Shown: positions 28,405 to 39,263 of the stretch, one piece after another
Position numbering within the stretch: the stretch's first letter is position 1
How the letters are laid out: every line of letters starts with the position of its first letter
Origin: Nocardioides daphniae
GTDB taxonomy: Bacteria; Actinomycetota; Actinomycetes; Propionibacteriales; Nocardioidaceae
NCBI RefSeq assembly: GCF_004777465.1
Contig: NZ_CP038462.1
Coordinates: 1,736,001 to 1,800,000, forward strand
Length of the DNA stretch: 64,000 nucleotides
Direction of reading: 5' to 3'
Notes under the pieces: generated by a model
What the model was told of the DNA's origin: nothing
The model's input: the letters and a program-made list of their open reading frames with translations, nothing else
Database searches by the model: none
Program-made: the position numbers and the translations under genes

Positions 28405-28764
28405 GTGGCAGGTGCAGGAAACGCGATTCGAGGCAGCAGGGTAGGCGCTGGGCCGATGGGAGAGGCCGAGCGTGGGGAGGCAGCGCCGCGCAAGCAGGTG
28501 ACCTTCCACTGCTCACAGCAACACCAGTCGGTCCTGGCCTTCGCCAGGGAGGCGGTCGTCCCGGAGTCATGGGACTGCCCCAAGTGCGGGCTCCCGGCCA
28601 GCATGGACGAGCTCAACCCGCCGCCGGCGCCGCGGATCGAGCCGTACAAGACGCACCTCGCCTACGTGAAGGAGCGTCGTTCCGACACCGAGGCCGAGGA
28701 CATCCTGCAGGAGGCGATCCAGCTCCTGCGCTCCCGCCGCAAGTCCGGCGAGATCATCTTCTGA
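28405..28764 (+). CDS. rbpA: RNA polymerase-binding protein RbpA
   Basis: Actinobacterial transcription activator that binds the principal sigma factor and stabilises open complexes; 119 residues. Basic N-terminal tail (GNAIRGSRVG), a zinc-ribbon-like core from FHC to WDCPKCG, then the basic linker and C-terminal sigma-interaction domain KTHLAYVKERRS ... AIQLLRSRR. GTG start follows GGGGAGGG at a good distance. Ends just before a strong bidirectional hairpin. Confidence 0.95.
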   Translation: MAGAGNAIRGSRVGAGPMGEAERGEAAPRKQVTFHCSQQHQSVLAFAREAVVPESWDCPKCGLPASMDELNPPPAPRIEPYKTHLAYVKERRSDTEAEDILQEAIQLLRSRRKSGEIIF

Positions 28765-28774
28765 GCAACGACAA

Positions 28775-28810
28775 GGGCCGCGTCGGAGTCTCTGACTCCG
28801 CTCGCGGCCC
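28775..28810. terminator. strong bidirectional terminator between rbpA and pgl
   Basis: GGGCCGCG at 28775-28782 pairs with CGCGGCCC at 28803-28810, and inside it GGAGTC at 28785-28790 pairs with GACTCC at 28794-28799 around a TCT loop. It lies between the convergent ends of rbpA and pgl and can serve both strands. Confidence 0.8.
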
Positions 28811-28834
28811 GTGGTCGTCCACCGGCTGCCCGCC

Positions 28835-29554
28835 CTACTGCAGGGCGCTGGCAGCTGCCGCGTCGAGAAACCACACGGTCTCGTCCTGACCTCGTACGCC
28901 GCGGGCCGGGCACTCCTCCCACGTTCCCTCGCCGTGGGCCGCGGCCACGGCTTCGGCCTTGCCCTCTCCAGCAGCGAGGAAGGCGACGGCCCGGGTGGCG
29001 GCGAAGGCCTCGTAGGTGAGGCTCACGCGCTGGGGCGGCGGCTTGGGGGAGTCGTGCACCGGAACCACCAGGGCGTCGCGGATCGCCGCGGCCGGGTGGT
29101 GCGGGAAGAGGCTGGCGACGTGCCCGTCAGGGCCCAGCCCGAAGAGGGCCACCTCGAACTCGCGCACGCCCGAGGCCCTCAGCTGTTGCTGGTAGCGCCG
29201 TGCGGACTCCTCCACCGTCTCGACCGCGTCACTGGCGGCTGCGACGTGCACCCGCTCGGCCGGGGCCCCCACGACGTGGAGCAGGTCGTCGAGCCCGGAG
29301 CGGCAGTTGCGTTCGGGGGAGTCGGCTGGCACGAAGCGCTCGTCGCCCCACCACCACTCCACGCGGGTGAGGTCGACCCCGCTGCCGGCGGCCGCGCGGG
29401 CCACCTCACGATGGAAGGGCGCGGCGATGCTGCCGCCCGTGAGCACGACGTGCGGGACCCGGCCAGCAGCCTGGGCGGCCGCGAGACGGCCCAGGAACCA
29501 GGAGGCGGCGTCGGCCACCAGGGCGTCGACGTCTGCGTGGATGCGGTCGGTCAT
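28835..29554 (-). CDS. pgl: 6-phosphogluconolactonase
   Basis: Hydrolyses 6-phosphogluconolactone, second step of the oxidative pentose phosphate path; 239 residues. Family marks: VVLTGGSIAAPFHRE, WWWGDERFVPADSPERN, and FGLGPDGHVASLFPHHPA. Last gene of the tkt-tal-pgi-zwf-opcA-pgl operon; ATG overlaps the opcA stop as ATGA. Confidence 0.95.
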   Translation of the reverse strand: MTDRIHADVDALVADAASWFLGRLAAAQAAGRVPHVVLTGGSIAAPFHREVARAAAGSGVDLTRVEWWWGDERFVPADSPERNCRSGLDDLLHVVGAPAERVHVAAASDAVETVEESARRYQQQLRASGVREFEVALFGLGPDGHVASLFPHHPAAAIRDALVVPVHDSPKPPPQRVSLTYEAFAATRAVAFLAAGEGKAEAVAAAHGEGTWEECPARGVRGQDETVWFLDAAAASALQ

Positions 29555-30464
29555 GAGGCCCCCTCCAGGTCGAGCAGCTTCTGGATCGTCAGCTCGTAGA
29601 TCTCGTCGGCGTCCAGGTGCTGCAGCTCCTCGGAGAGCAGCTCGGGCAGCTCACGGATGCGCAAGGAGACGGGCCGCTCGGGCCGGCCCGGCGTGGCCAG
29701 GCTGGCCTCACGGCCGTCCGGGCGGGAGATGGTGATCGGTCCCTGCACGGTCTCGAGCATCACCTCGGTGACGGCCGGCCCCTCGCTGGCGACGAGCTCG
29801 ACGTCGAGCTTGAGGCAGTGCGAGAGCCACGCCCGCAGCAGGGCCGCACTGGGATGACCGCGCTCCGAGCTCACCCGGACGGCGGTGACCTTGGCGGGAT
29901 GCTGGTCGAGCACCGCTGCCAGCGTGGCCCGCCAGAGCGTGAGTCGGGTCCAGGCGAAGTCCGTGTCACCCGGGGCGTAGTGCGCGTAGCGGCGCTGTGC
30001 AGCCTTCGACCGGGGCTGGCCTCCGTGCCGAGGTCGGTGATCCGCCGGGTCGCCAGGCGGCCGAGTGGGTCGGACGACGGGTCGTCGGGGCCGACGTCAC
30101 CCCACCACCACACGACGACCGGTGAGTCCGGCAGCAGCAGGGGCAGGACCACCGACTCGGCGTGCTTGACCACGGCGCCGCGCAGGCGGATCAGGGCGGT
30201 CTCGCCCGGGTGGCCCGCGCCGGTGCCCACCTCAGCCTCGATGTGCGCCCGTCCGCGGCCGTCCCCCAGGACCACCCCGAGGATGCGCGCCGGGTGGTCG
30301 TGCGCCGCGGCACGCGCCACGTCCATGGCCTCCTCGGCCTCGTCCTCGGGGGCCACCACGACGAGCGTGAGCACCATGCCCATGGCGGGGCTCCCCGCCT
30401 TGCGACGGGCCCGCAGGAACTCGGCGGCGATCGCGGCCGCGTTGGTCTCCTCGAGCTTCTTCAC
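29551..30464 (-). CDS. opcA: glucose-6-phosphate dehydrogenase assembly protein OpcA (one indel)
   Basis: Helper protein needed for assembly or activity of Zwf; 304 residues after repair. N-terminal AIAAEFLRARR and VLTLVVVA, a central PVVVWWWGDVGP, and C-terminal LDADEIYELTIQKLLDL. One C is lost near 30015 (AGCCCCCGG read as AGCCCCGG), shifting the frame after ITDLGTEA. GTG 30464 overlaps the zwf stop as GTGA; the downstream end overlaps pgl. Confidence 0.92.
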
Positions 30465-32000
30465 GGTCGCCTCCAGGTGTGCCCGTTGCGTGCCAGGACC
30501 TCGTCGGAGGAGGTCGGCCCCCACGTCCCGGCCTCGTACTCGTCCGGATGCCCGCTGGCCTCCCAGTGCTCCAGCACCGGGTCGAGGATCTGCCAGGAGA
30601 GCTCGACCTCCTCGTGGCGCGGGAAGAGCGGGGGGTCACCGAGCAGGACGTCGAGAATGAGGCGTTCGTACGCCTCGGGGGGACTCGGTGAAGGACTCGC
30701 CGTAGGCGAAGTCCATCGAGACGTCCCGGATCTCCATCGCGGTGCCGGGGACCTTGGACCCGAAGCGCACCGTCATGCCCTCGTCGGGCTGGACGCGGAT
30801 CACCAGGGCGTTCTGGGTGAAGTCCTCGGTGGCGTGGTCGCTGAAGGGCAGGTGGGCGCCACGCTTGAAGACGACGGCGACCTCGGTGACGCGACGCCCC
30901 AGCCGCTTCCCGGTGCGCAGGTAGAACGGCACGCCCGCCCACCGCCGGTTGGCGACGTTCAGGGTGATGGCCGCGTAGGTCTCGGTGCGGGAGTCCGGGC
31001 CGATCCCCTCCTCCTCCAGGAATCCCTCGACCTCGACGCCGCCCGCCCAGCCACGGACGTACTGACCGCGCGCCGTGGTGCGGGAGAGGGGCGTGGCGAG
31101 GGTGGCTGAGGCGAGGAGCTTCAGCTTCTCGCGGTGCAGCGCCCCCGCCTCGAAGGTGGTGGGCTCCTCCATGGCCACCAGGGCCATCAGCTGGAGCAGG
31201 TGGTTCTGGATGACGTCGCGGGCGGCACCGATGCCGTCGTAGTAGCCGGCGCGTCCGCCGATGCCGATGTCCTCGGCCATGGTGATCTGGACGTGGTCGA
31301 CGTAGAGGGCGTTCCACAGCGGTTCGAAGAGGGCGTTGGCGAAGCGCAGCGCCATGATGTTCTGCACCGTCTCCTTGCCCAGGTAGTGGTCGATGCGGAA
31401 GACCGACCCCGACGGGAACACGTCGGCCAGCACCTGGTTGAGGGCCCGGGCCGACTCCTGGTCGTGGCCGAAGGGCTTCTCCACGACGACCCGCCGCCAG
31501 GCGTCGTCGCCGCCGTTGACCAGGCCGTGCTCCTTGAGCTGGTTCACGACGTTGCCGAAGAGGCCCGGTGGGATCGCCAGGTAGAAGGCGTGGTTGCCGC
31601 CGGTGCCGCGCTCGTCGTCGAGGTCCGACAGCGTCGTCCGCAGCAGGTCGAAGGCCTCGTCGTCGTCGAAGTCGCCCGAGACGAAACGGAAGCCGGCGCT
31701 GAGCTGGTCCCACACCTCGTCGTGGAACTCGGTGCGTGAGTACTGCTTCACCGCGTCGCGCACGATCGAGGCGAAGTCCTGGTCCTCCCAGTCGCGGCGG
31801 GCGAAGCCCACCAGGCTGAAGCCGGGCGGGAGCAGGCCACGGTTGGCCAGGTCGTAGATGGCCGGCATGACCTTCTTGCGCGAGAGGTCCCCGGTGACGC
31901 CGAAGATGACCATGCTGCACGGCCCCGCGATCCGAGGCAGTCGACGGTCGCGCAGATCGCGCAGCGGATTCGTGTAGGGGCGACTGCCTCGGGCGCTCAT
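30461..32000 (-). CDS. zwf: glucose-6-phosphate 1-dehydrogenase (one indel)
   Basis: First enzyme of the oxidative pentose phosphate pathway, producing NADPH; 512 residues after repair. Coenzyme loop VIFGVTGDLSRKK, active-site FRIDHYLGKE, VVEKPFGHD and YLRTGKRL. Near 30680 a C5 run appears as C6, one of the few extra-base errors here; removing it restores the C terminus (YERLILDVL, then WQILDPVLEHW) and 513 codons. ATG overlaps pgi (ATGA). Confidence 0.95.
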
Positions 32001-33610
32001 CCCACGTCCTCCCGCAGGGCCGCGAGCGCCTCCGGCCGTCCGACGTGCAGCCGCAGCACCGGACGTCCGCGTGAGCCCAGCACGTGGGCGTCGCCCGCCG
32101 CCTGGGCCTCGATGAACTCACCGAAGGTGAAGGGCCGGTCGGGCACTGCAAGGTCCTGGGTCTGGGCGCCGGTGACCTGGAGGAAGACCCCCTGGGCCGG
32201 TCCACCCTTGTGGTACTGCCCGGTGGAGTGCAGGAAGCGCGGTGCCCAGCCGAAGCTGACCGGGCGTGAAGTGCGCTCGGCCAGCGCCGTACGCAGTCCC
32301 GTCACCACCTCGTCGCGGTCACGGTCGAGGTAGGCCTGGACCGCCAGGTAGCCGCTCTTCTGGTCGAGGCGAGCGAGCAGCGCCCGGACCGCCTCCGCCA
32401 CCGTGGAGATGCCGTCGGGGAGCCAGTCGCCGGCGGTGAAGACCTGGACGTCACCGTCGACGAAGTCCGGCGCCCAGGTCTCGGTGCTGCCGTCGAGCAT
32501 CTCGCGGGCAGCCGCCTTGGCGCTCTCGACGTCGGGCTGGTCGAAGGGGTTGATGCCGAGCAGTCGACCGGCCACGGCGGTGGCCACCTCCCACACCAGC
32601 ATCTGGGCGCCCATCGCTGCGTCGACGTGGGCCGACCACCCGGACGGCGCGTCGGGCAGGTCGCTCGCCGGGCCACAGCTCACCAGGACCGTGTCCTGGC
32701 TGGCGGGGGTGAAGTTGGGTGCGGTGGTCGAGCCCACGTCGATCGGAAGGATGCCGGTGCCGTTCTTGCCGGTGGACTCCGCCACCAGTTGCTCGACCCA
32801 TGCCGCGAAGCCCACCGAGGGCTCACGCGTGTCGCCCAGCACCATCTTGTCGACGCCCTGACGCGCAGCGACCGCCATCACGGCGCCCAGCTGGAGAGCC
32901 GGGTTGGCGGGGGAGTCCTCCTGGAGCGCAGGGACGAGCGCGCTCGCGTCGTCCAGCAACGTCTGTAGCTCCACCCCGGCCAGGCCGGAGGGCACCAGGC
33001 CGAAGGCGGAGAGCGCCGAGTAGCGCCCGCCGACCTCGGGGTCCGCCCGGAAGACGGTCCAGCCTCGCCCGGTGGCGAACTCGTCGAGGGGCGAGTCGGG
33101 ATCCGTGACCACCACCATCCGGGAGGCCGGGTCGATGTCGGCCTCGACGAAGGCCTGCTCGTAGGCGCGGCGCTGGCTGTCGGTCTCCACGGTGCCACCG
33201 GACTTCGAGGCGATCACCACGGCAGTGCGCGCGAGGTCGGTGTCGATGACGTCGCGCACCGCGTCGGGGTGCGACGAGTCCAGCACCACGAGCTCGACGC
33301 CGGCGTCGGCGCAGATGACCTCGGGGGCCAGCGACGAACCGCCCATCCCGCACAGGACGATGCGGTCGACGCCCTCGGCACGAAGAGTGTCGCGGCGCTC
33401 GATGATCGACTCCAGGAGCGCGCGCGAGGTGCGCGGGAGGTCGATCCAGCCGAGTCGCTGGGCCGCCTCCGACTCCGCTGCCGCACCCCACAGCGTGTGG
33501 TCCCGGGCGAAGAGGCGGCTGGCGACCTTGTCCTGGACGAGGTCGTGCATGGCGGCGTCATACGCGGCGCTGTCGCCCGCGACGACCTGGACCGGCCCGG
33601 CCGGGCTCAT
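31997..33610 (-). CDS. pgi: glucose-6-phosphate isomerase
   Basis: A 537-residue SIS-domain isomerase of the type found inside actinobacterial pentose-phosphate operons, often annotated as Pgi. Sugar-binding loops [14 protein letters not shown] and [26 protein letters not shown], and [12 protein letters not shown] are present; [11 protein letters not shown] near the C terminus probably carries the catalytic histidine and lysine. It overlaps tal upstream and zwf downstream by ATGA, so expression is coupled. Intact. Confidence 0.9.
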   Translation of the reverse strand: MSPAGPVQVVAGDSAAYDAAMHDLVQDKVASRLFARDHTLWGAAAESEAAQRLGWIDLPRTSRALLESIIERRDTLRAEGVDRIVLCGMGGSSLAPEVICADAGVELVVLDSSHPDAVRDVIDTDLARTAVVIASKSGGTVETDSQRRAYEQAFVEADIDPASRMVVVTDPDSPLDEFATGRGWTVFRADPEVGGRYSALSAFGLVPSGLAGVELQTLLDDASALVPALQEDSPANPALQLGAVMAVAARQGVDKMVLGDTREPSVGFAAWVEQLVAESTGKNGTGILPIDVGSTTAPNFTPASQDTVLVSCGPASDLPDAPSGWSAHVDAAMGAQMLVWEVATAVAGRLLGINPFDQPDVESAKAAAREMLDGSTETWAPDFVDGDVQVFTAGDWLPDGISTVAEAVRALLARLDQKSGYLAVQAYLDRDRDEVVTGLRTALAERTSRPVSFGWAPRFLHSTGQYHKGGPAQGVFLQVTGAQTQDLAVPDRPFTFGEFIEAQAAGDAHVLGSRGRPVLRLHVGRPEALAALREDVG

Positions 33611-34731
33611 GCGCCCTCGGTCTTCGCGGCCCGGCCAGCCTTGGTGAGCTGCTCTCCCACGGTGTCGAGTAGTTCGTTCCACGACGCCACGAACTTGTCG
33701 ACCCCCTCCCTCTCGAGCGTGGCGATGACGTCGTCGACGTCGACCCCGGCGGCGCGGACCTCGGTCATCACGACCGCGGCGTCGTCATAGTTTCCGGTGA
33801 CCTGGTCACCGGCGACCTCGCCGTGGTCGGCGAACGCCTCCATCGTCGCCTCCGGCATCGTGTTGACGGTGCCCGGGACGGCGAGGTCGGTGACGTACAT
33901 GGTGTCGCGGTAGTCCGGGTTCTTCACGCCGGTCGACGCCCACAGCGGACGCTGTCGACGGGCGCCCAGCGCCGCCAAACGCTCCCACCGCTCGCCGGTG
34001 AAGAAGCGCTCGAACTCCTGGTACGCCAGCCGGGCATTCGCGACGCCGGCGCGGCCCTTGAGCGCCGGGTCGGCGCCGAGGTCGTCGAGGCGCTTGTCGA
34101 TCTCGGTGTCCACGCGGGAGACGAAGAACGAAGCCACGGAGTGCAGCGTCGACAGGTCGTGGCCGTTGCGCTCGGCGAGCTCGAGCCCGGCGACGTAGGC
34201 CTCCATCACCTGGCGGTAGCGGGGGATGCCGAAGATCAACGTGACGTTGACGCTGATGCCGGCGCCGAGGGTTTCGGTGATCGCCGGCAGGCCCGCCTCG
34301 GTGCCGGGGATCTTCACCAGCAGGTTGGGGCGGTCGACCGACCTCCACAGCTCCTGGGCCTCGGCGACCGTGCCCTCGGTGTCGTGGGCGATCGTGGGCG
34401 AGACCTCGATGGAGACGCGGCCGTCGACGCCGTCCGTCGCCTTCCAGGTGGCCTCGAAGAGGTCGCAGGCGTCGCGGACGTCGGAGGTGGTGAGCGCGTG
34501 CACGGCGGCCTCCACGTCGGCCCCCGACGCGGCGAGCTCGGCGACGTGGTCGTCGTAGCCGTGCCCCTTGGCCAGGGCGTTGGCGAAGATCGACGGGTTG
34601 GTGGTCACGCCGACCACGGACTTCTCCGAGATCAGCCCGGCCAGCGTCCCGCTGGTGAGCCGTTCGCGTGACAGGTCGTCGAGCCAGATCGACACTCCGG
34701 CCTCGGCCAGCGACTTCAGACGTTCGGACAT
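33607..34731 (-). CDS. tal: transaldolase
   Basis: Transfers a dihydroxyacetone unit between sugar phosphates in the non-oxidative branch; 374 residues, the actinobacterial long type. Opening [30 protein letters not shown], the Schiff-base lysine in [12 protein letters not shown], and [21 protein letters not shown] 34731 is preceded by GGGAGGAA. The upstream open extension lies over tkt and is rejected. Confidence 0.95.
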   Translation of the reverse strand: MSERLKSLAEAGVSIWLDDLSRERLTSGTLAGLISEKSVVGVTTNPSIFANALAKGHGYDDHVAELAASGADVEAAVHALTTSDVRDACDLFEATWKATDGVDGRVSIEVSPTIAHDTEGTVAEAQELWRSVDRPNLLVKIPGTEAGLPAITETLGAGISVNVTLIFGIPRYRQVMEAYVAGLELAERNGHDLSTLHSVASFFVSRVDTEIDKRLDDLGADPALKGRAGVANARLAYQEFERFFTGERWERLAALGARRQRPLWASTGVKNPDYRDTMYVTDLAVPGTVNTMPEATMEAFADHGEVAGDQVTGNYDDAAVVMTEVRAAGVDVDDVIATLEREGVDKFVASWNELLDTVGEQLTKAGRAAKTEGA

Positions 34732-34790
34732 GGTGTTCCTCCCAAGAGTGTTGGTGGCCGGGGCCGGAGTGTGCGCTGCGGGTGTGCCGG

Positions 34791-36910
34791 TCAGGCTCCC
34801 GCGGCGGCGATGCTGTCGAGGGCGGCCGTGACGACCGCCTCCGTCGTGATGCCGTACTCCGTGAAGATGCGGGCGTAGTCCGCACTTGCACCGTACTGCT
34901 CGACCGAAACGATGCGCCCGGCGTCGCCGACGACCTCGCGCCATCCCTGGGCGATGCCGGCCTCGACGGAGACCCGCGCCTTGACGTACGGCGGGATGAC
35001 CTCGTCGCGGTAGGCCTGGGGCTGCTCGTCGAACCACTCGCGGCAGGGCAGGGAGACGACGCGGGCCTGGATGCCCTGCTCGGCGAGGACGGAGCGGGCC
35101 TCGACGGCCAGCTGCACCTCGGAGCCGGTGCCGATCAGCACGACGTCGGGCTCGCCGCCCTCGGCCTCGAGCAGGACGTACCCGCCCTTGGCGACGCCGT
35201 CGGCCGACGCGAAGCCGTCCTCGCCACGCGGGAAGGTCGGCACGTTCTGGCGGGTGAGGCACAGGCCGGTGGGGCGGTGGTGGCGCTCGAGCAGCGACTT
35301 CCACGCGGCGGCGGTCTCGTTGCCGTCGGCGGGGCGTACGACGTCGAGGCCCGGGATCGCACGCAGCGCGGCCAGGTGCTCGATCGGCTGGTGCGTCGGT
35401 CCGTCCTCGCCCAGTCCGATCGAGTCGTGGGTCCACACGTAGGTGACCGGGACCTCCATCAGCGCGGCGAGGCGGACCGAGGGACGCATGTAGTCGGCGA
35501 ACTGCAGGAACGTGCCACCGAAGATGCGGGAGTTCCCGTAGAGGGCGATGCCGTTCATGATCGCGCCCATGGCGTGCTCACGGATGCCGAAGTGGAGGAC
35601 GCGGCCGTAGGGCGAGCCCTTCCAGTGGTCGGTGGAGTGCTCGGCGGGGATGAACGAGTCGGCACCCTTGATCGTGGTGTTTTCGACTCGGCCAGGTCGG
35701 CGGAGCCGCCCCACAGCTCGGGCAGCGGCCCGGCCAGCGCGTTGATGACCTCGCCGGAGGCCTTGCGGGTGGCGACACCCTTCGGGTCGGCGGCGTAGAC
35801 GGGGAGGTCGGCGTCCCAGCCCTCGGGCAGCGCTCCGGCACGCAGCCGCTTGAGCAGCGCCGCACGCTCGGGGTTCTTCTCGGCCCACTCCTCGTACGCC
35901 GTGTCCCAGGCCGCACCGGCCTCCTTGCCCCGGGCCAGGGCCTGGCGGGTGTGCGCGAGGACGTCCTCGGGGACCTCGAAGGTCCGCTCCGGGTCGAAGC
36001 CCAGCAGCTCCTTGGTGGCGCGCACCTCGTCGACGCCGAGCGCCGAGCCGTGGGCGGCGCCGGTGCCCTGCGCGTTGGGCGTGGGCCAGGCGATGATCGT
36101 CTTGAGCACGATCAGGGTGGGCTTGTCGGTGACGGCCTTGCCGGCCTGGATCGTGGCGTAGAGCTCGTCGACGTCCTCGACGTAGGCGTCGCCGCCCTTG
36201 CGGTCACCGGCCCAGTCGACGATGCGGACGTCCCAGCCGTAGGCCTCGTAGCGCTTGGCCACGTCCTCGGTGAAGGCGACGTCGGTGTTCTCCTCGATGG
36301 AGATCTTGTTGTCGTCGTAGATCAGCGTCAGGTTGCCCAGCTGCTGGTGCCCGGCGATCGACGAGGCCTCGGAGGAGACGCCCTCCTGCAGGTCGCCGTC
36401 GGAGGCGATGCAGTAGACGTGGTGGTCGAAGAGGGACTCGCCCACAGGGGCGTCGGGGTCGAGCAGTCCGCGCTGGTGGCGCGCCGCCATCGCCATGCCG
36501 ACCGCGTTGGCGACACCCTGGCCGAGCGGGCCGGTGGTGGTCTCGACGCCGGTGGTGTGGCGGAACTCCGGGTGGCCGGGGGTCTTGGAGCCCCACGTGC
36601 GCAGCGCCTTGATGTCGTCGAGCTCGAGGCCGAAGCCGGCCAGGTAGAGCTGGGCGTAGAGCGTCATGCTCGTGTGGCCGCAGGAAAGGACGAAGCGGTC
36701 GCGGGCGATCCAGTGCGGGTCGGCCGGGTCGTGCTTCATGACCTTCTGGAAGAGCAGGTAGGCGACCGGGGCGAGGCTCGAGGCGGTGCCGGGGTGGCCG
36801 TTGCCGACCTTCTGCACGGCGTCCAGCGCCAGGAGGCGAGTGGTGTCCACAGCGCGGCGATCAAGGTCCGTCCACTCAAGAACGGGGGACGACTTGCTGG
36901 GAGTGGTCAC
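34791..36910 (-). CDS. tkt: transketolase (one indel)
   Basis: Thiamine-diphosphate enzyme moving two-carbon units; 706 residues after repair. [17 protein letters not shown], the ThDP/Mg site [16 protein letters not shown] with [19 protein letters not shown] and the pyrimidine domain [17 protein letters not shown]. One C is missing near 35684 (AACAAC read as AAAAC). GTG 36910 follows GAGAGGAAG. First gene of the operon, divergent from ctaB; a TAGGCT -10 (read on the minus strand) lies at 36953-36958. Confidence 0.95.
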
Positions 36911-36952
36911 GTGCTTCCTCTCGGAGGTGGGGGCGCAGAACAGGCGAGTCCG

Positions 36953-36978
36953 AGCCTATCCGGAGCAGCGGCTAGACT
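36953..36978. promoter_or_regulatory. divergent promoters for tkt and ctaB
   Basis: TAGGCT on the minus strand at 36958-36953 and TAGACT on the plus strand at 36973-36978 both fit TANNNT. They lie back to back in the 106-base gap, so the operons may be co-controlled. Confidence 0.45.
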
Positions 36979-37016
36979 CGACCCCGCACCACTTCCCAAG
37001 CTCTGAGGTTCAGCCC

Positions 37017-37979
37017 GTGACGTACGTCGGCCACTCGGCATCTGCTGCCGAGCCGTCCACCACCTCCGGCGAGGAGGGCGACACCGGCAGGGCGACCTTC
37101 AAGGACGTGGTCGCCGCCTACGTCGGCCTCACCAAGCCGCGTGTCATCGAGCTGCTGCTGCTCACCACCGTGCCGGTGATGTTCTTCGCCGCGCGGGGCA
37201 TCCCCGAGCTCGACAAGGTCCTGTGGACCGTCCTCGGTGGGGCGCTCAGTGCAGGCGCGGCGTCGGCGTACAACTGCGTCTACGACCGCGACATCGACGA
37301 GCAGATGCGTCGTACGAAGCGCCGCGCACTCCCTCGTCACGTGGTGACGCCCCGCTCGGCCCTGGTCTTCGCCACGGTGCTCGCGGTGCTGTCGACCGCG
37401 GTGCTGTGGACACAGGTCAACTGGCTCTCGGCCGTGCTGTCGGTGAGCGCCATCGCGTTCTACGTCTTCATCTACACGATGCTGCTCAAGCGTCGCACCA
37501 CGCAGAACATCGTCTGGGGCGGCATCGCCGGCTGCTTCCCGACCCTGATCGGTTGGACCGCGGTCACCGAGCAGCTGGCGTGGGAGCCCGTGGTGCTGTT
37601 CATGGTCGTCTTCTTCTGGACGCCGCCGCACACCTGGGCGCTCGCGCTGCGCTACCGCGAGGACTACGCGAACGTCGACGTGCCGATGCTGCCCGTGGTC
37701 GCTCCGGCCGCCGTGGTCGGCCGCCAGATCGTCATCTACAGCTGGGTCATGGTCGCCACCTCGCTGCTGCTGTGGCCCGTGGCCGACACCGGATGGTTCT
37801 ACCCGGTTGTCGCCGTGGTGCTCGGCGCTGTCTTCCTCGTCGAGGCGCACCGCATGTGGGGCCGTACGAAGCGGTCGAACGAGCTGGTCGACATCGCGCC
37901 GATGCGGCTCTTCCACAACTCGAACCTCTACCTGTCGCTGCTCTTCGTCGCCGTCGCGATCGACCCGCTGCTGCGCTGA
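37017..37979 (+). CDS. ctaB: protoheme IX farnesyltransferase (heme o synthase)
   Basis: Membrane prenyltransferase converting heme b to heme o for cytochrome oxidase; 320 residues. Starts with a polar lead then GLTKPRVIELLLLTTVPVMF. The catalytic aspartate-rich loop is NCVYDRDIDEQMRRT and the second loop WTPPHTWALALRYREDYANVDVPMLP. Multiple hydrophobic segments fit the UbiA nine-helix topology. GTG 37017 follows GAGG. ctaA lies nearby on the opposite strand. Confidence 0.95.
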   Translation: MTYVGHSASAAEPSTTSGEEGDTGRATFKDVVAAYVGLTKPRVIELLLLTTVPVMFFAARGIPELDKVLWTVLGGALSAGAASAYNCVYDRDIDEQMRRTKRRALPRHVVTPRSALVFATVLAVLSTAVLWTQVNWLSAVLSVSAIAFYVFIYTMLLKRRTTQNIVWGGIAGCFPTLIGWTAVTEQLAWEPVVLFMVVFFWTPPHTWALALRYREDYANVDVPMLPVVAPAAVVGRQIVIYSWVMVATSLLLWPVADTGWFYPVVAVVLGAVFLVEAHRMWGRTKRSNELVDIAPMRLFHNSNLYLSLLFVAVAIDPLLR

Positions 37980-38004
37980 GCCGCCGCGTACGACGCGTCG
38001 GGCG

Positions 38005-39189
38005 TCAAGAGCGGTGCACGACGACCTTCGTGCCGATCCTGACCTGGTCGAAGAGTCGCGCGATCGCCTTGCGGTCGCGAATGTTGACGCAGCCGTGCGA
38101 GTTGCCGTCGTAACCGTTGCGGGCGAAGTCGGGGGAGTAGTGCACGGCCTGCCCGCCGGAGAAGAACATCGCGAACGGCATCGGTGAGTGGTAGATGCTC
38201 GAGACGTGGTCGCGTGACTTCCGGAAGACCTTGAACGAGCCTTCCCGGGTCGGGTAGTACGGGTCGCCGAAGCGTGCGTCGAGGCGCACCTTCACGTCAC
38301 CGTTGACGACCCACTTGAGCGCGCGCGTCGTCTTGTCGATGCAGAGCACCCTGCCCTTGAGGCAGCGCCTGTCGAGGTCGAAGCCCCAGTTGCGCAGCTC
38401 CGATCTCGTCGGCTTGCGGGTGGCGGCGCGCAGGCGCTGCAGCGTCCGGGCATCGACCTCACCGGTCACCGGGATCCTCACGGCCTTCTGGAAGGCGCGC
38501 ACCGCCTTCACGGTCCGACGGTCGTACGTCGTGCCCACTCGCCCGCTGAAGTGCTTGCGCTGCGCCAGGCGCGCCTCGAGGTCGCGGACCTTGCCCGACT
38601 TCGCCCCGCGCTTCAGGATCGCCGGACCGGGCGTGTAGACGTTGTTGAGCTCGTCGGCCGTGGGCTCGCGGGTGAGGCTGAGGAGCTTCGTCCAGGCAGC
38701 CTCGTTCACGACCCCGCGGTGGCCGGGGAGGTCGTACTTCGTCTTGAAGGCGACGACCGCGCGTCGGGTCTCCTCCTCGAAGTACGACGTGATGACCTCG
38801 GAGTGCAGCTTGAGCTGGTGCAGGCGGCTCTCCAGCACCCGGACGCGCTGGGAGCGCTCGCCCTTCTTGATCGGGACGAACGGCTCCGGCTCGGGCTCAG
38901 GCGTCGGCTCGGGGCTGGGCGAGTGCGTCGGGTCGGCCTGCGGCGCCGTGGGAGCAGCAGCACTGGTGGCAGGCGCCGGCGCCGGGGTGGGCGTGGAGCT
39001 GGCGCTGGGCCCGGGAGTCGGGGCCGGACTGGGAGCCGGGCTGGGGGTGGGCGTGACGCTTGCCTCGGCCGGACTGGGCGTCGGCGTGAGCTCGGCCGCT
39101 CCGCTGGGCGCGGCCAGCACTCCGCAGGCGAGGACACTGACGGCCGCGGCCGCCAGGGCCCGACGTGGATGGATGGTCGTCTGGTGCAT
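38005..39189 (-). CDS. secreted L,D-transpeptidase with peptidoglycan-binding repeats
   Basis: A 394-residue exported cell-wall enzyme. N-terminal signal (RRALAAAAVSVLACGVLAAP), a Pro/Ser/Thr-rich stalk of about 80 residues, two peptidoglycan-binding-type repeats (RVRVLESRLHQL and VRDLEARLAQRK), and a C-terminal YkuD catalytic domain with HYSPDF and SHGCVNIRD, where the cysteine is the nucleophile. It probably makes 3-3 cross-links or transfers peptides. VLAC could be a weak lipobox, but cleavage after APSGA is more likely. Confidence 0.9.
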   Translation of the reverse strand: MHQTTIHPRRALAAAAVSVLACGVLAAPSGAAELTPTPSPAEASVTPTPSPAPSPAPTPGPSASSTPTPAPAPATSAAAPTAPQADPTHSPSPEPTPEPEPEPFVPIKKGERSQRVRVLESRLHQLKLHSEVITSYFEEETRRAVVAFKTKYDLPGHRGVVNEAAWTKLLSLTREPTADELNNVYTPGPAILKRGAKSGKVRDLEARLAQRKHFSGRVGTTYDRRTVKAVRAFQKAVRIPVTGEVDARTLQRLRAATRKPTRSELRNWGFDLDRRCLKGRVLCIDKTTRALKWVVNGDVKVRLDARFGDPYYPTREGSFKVFRKSRDHVSSIYHSPMPFAMFFSGGQAVHYSPDFARNGYDGNSHGCVNIRDRKAIARLFDQVRIGTKVVVHRS

Positions 39190-39263
39190 CGTGTTCCCCC
39201 GAACGTCACGAGCCGATGTGGCGGCGGCCTGGCCCACGATCGTACGCAGTCACGGCCTCGAGG

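Noticed and set aside
30232..32205. Long alternative minus-strand frame over zwf and opcA
   Set aside because: High-G+C shadow rich in Arg/Pro; zwf and opcA are clear in the other frames.
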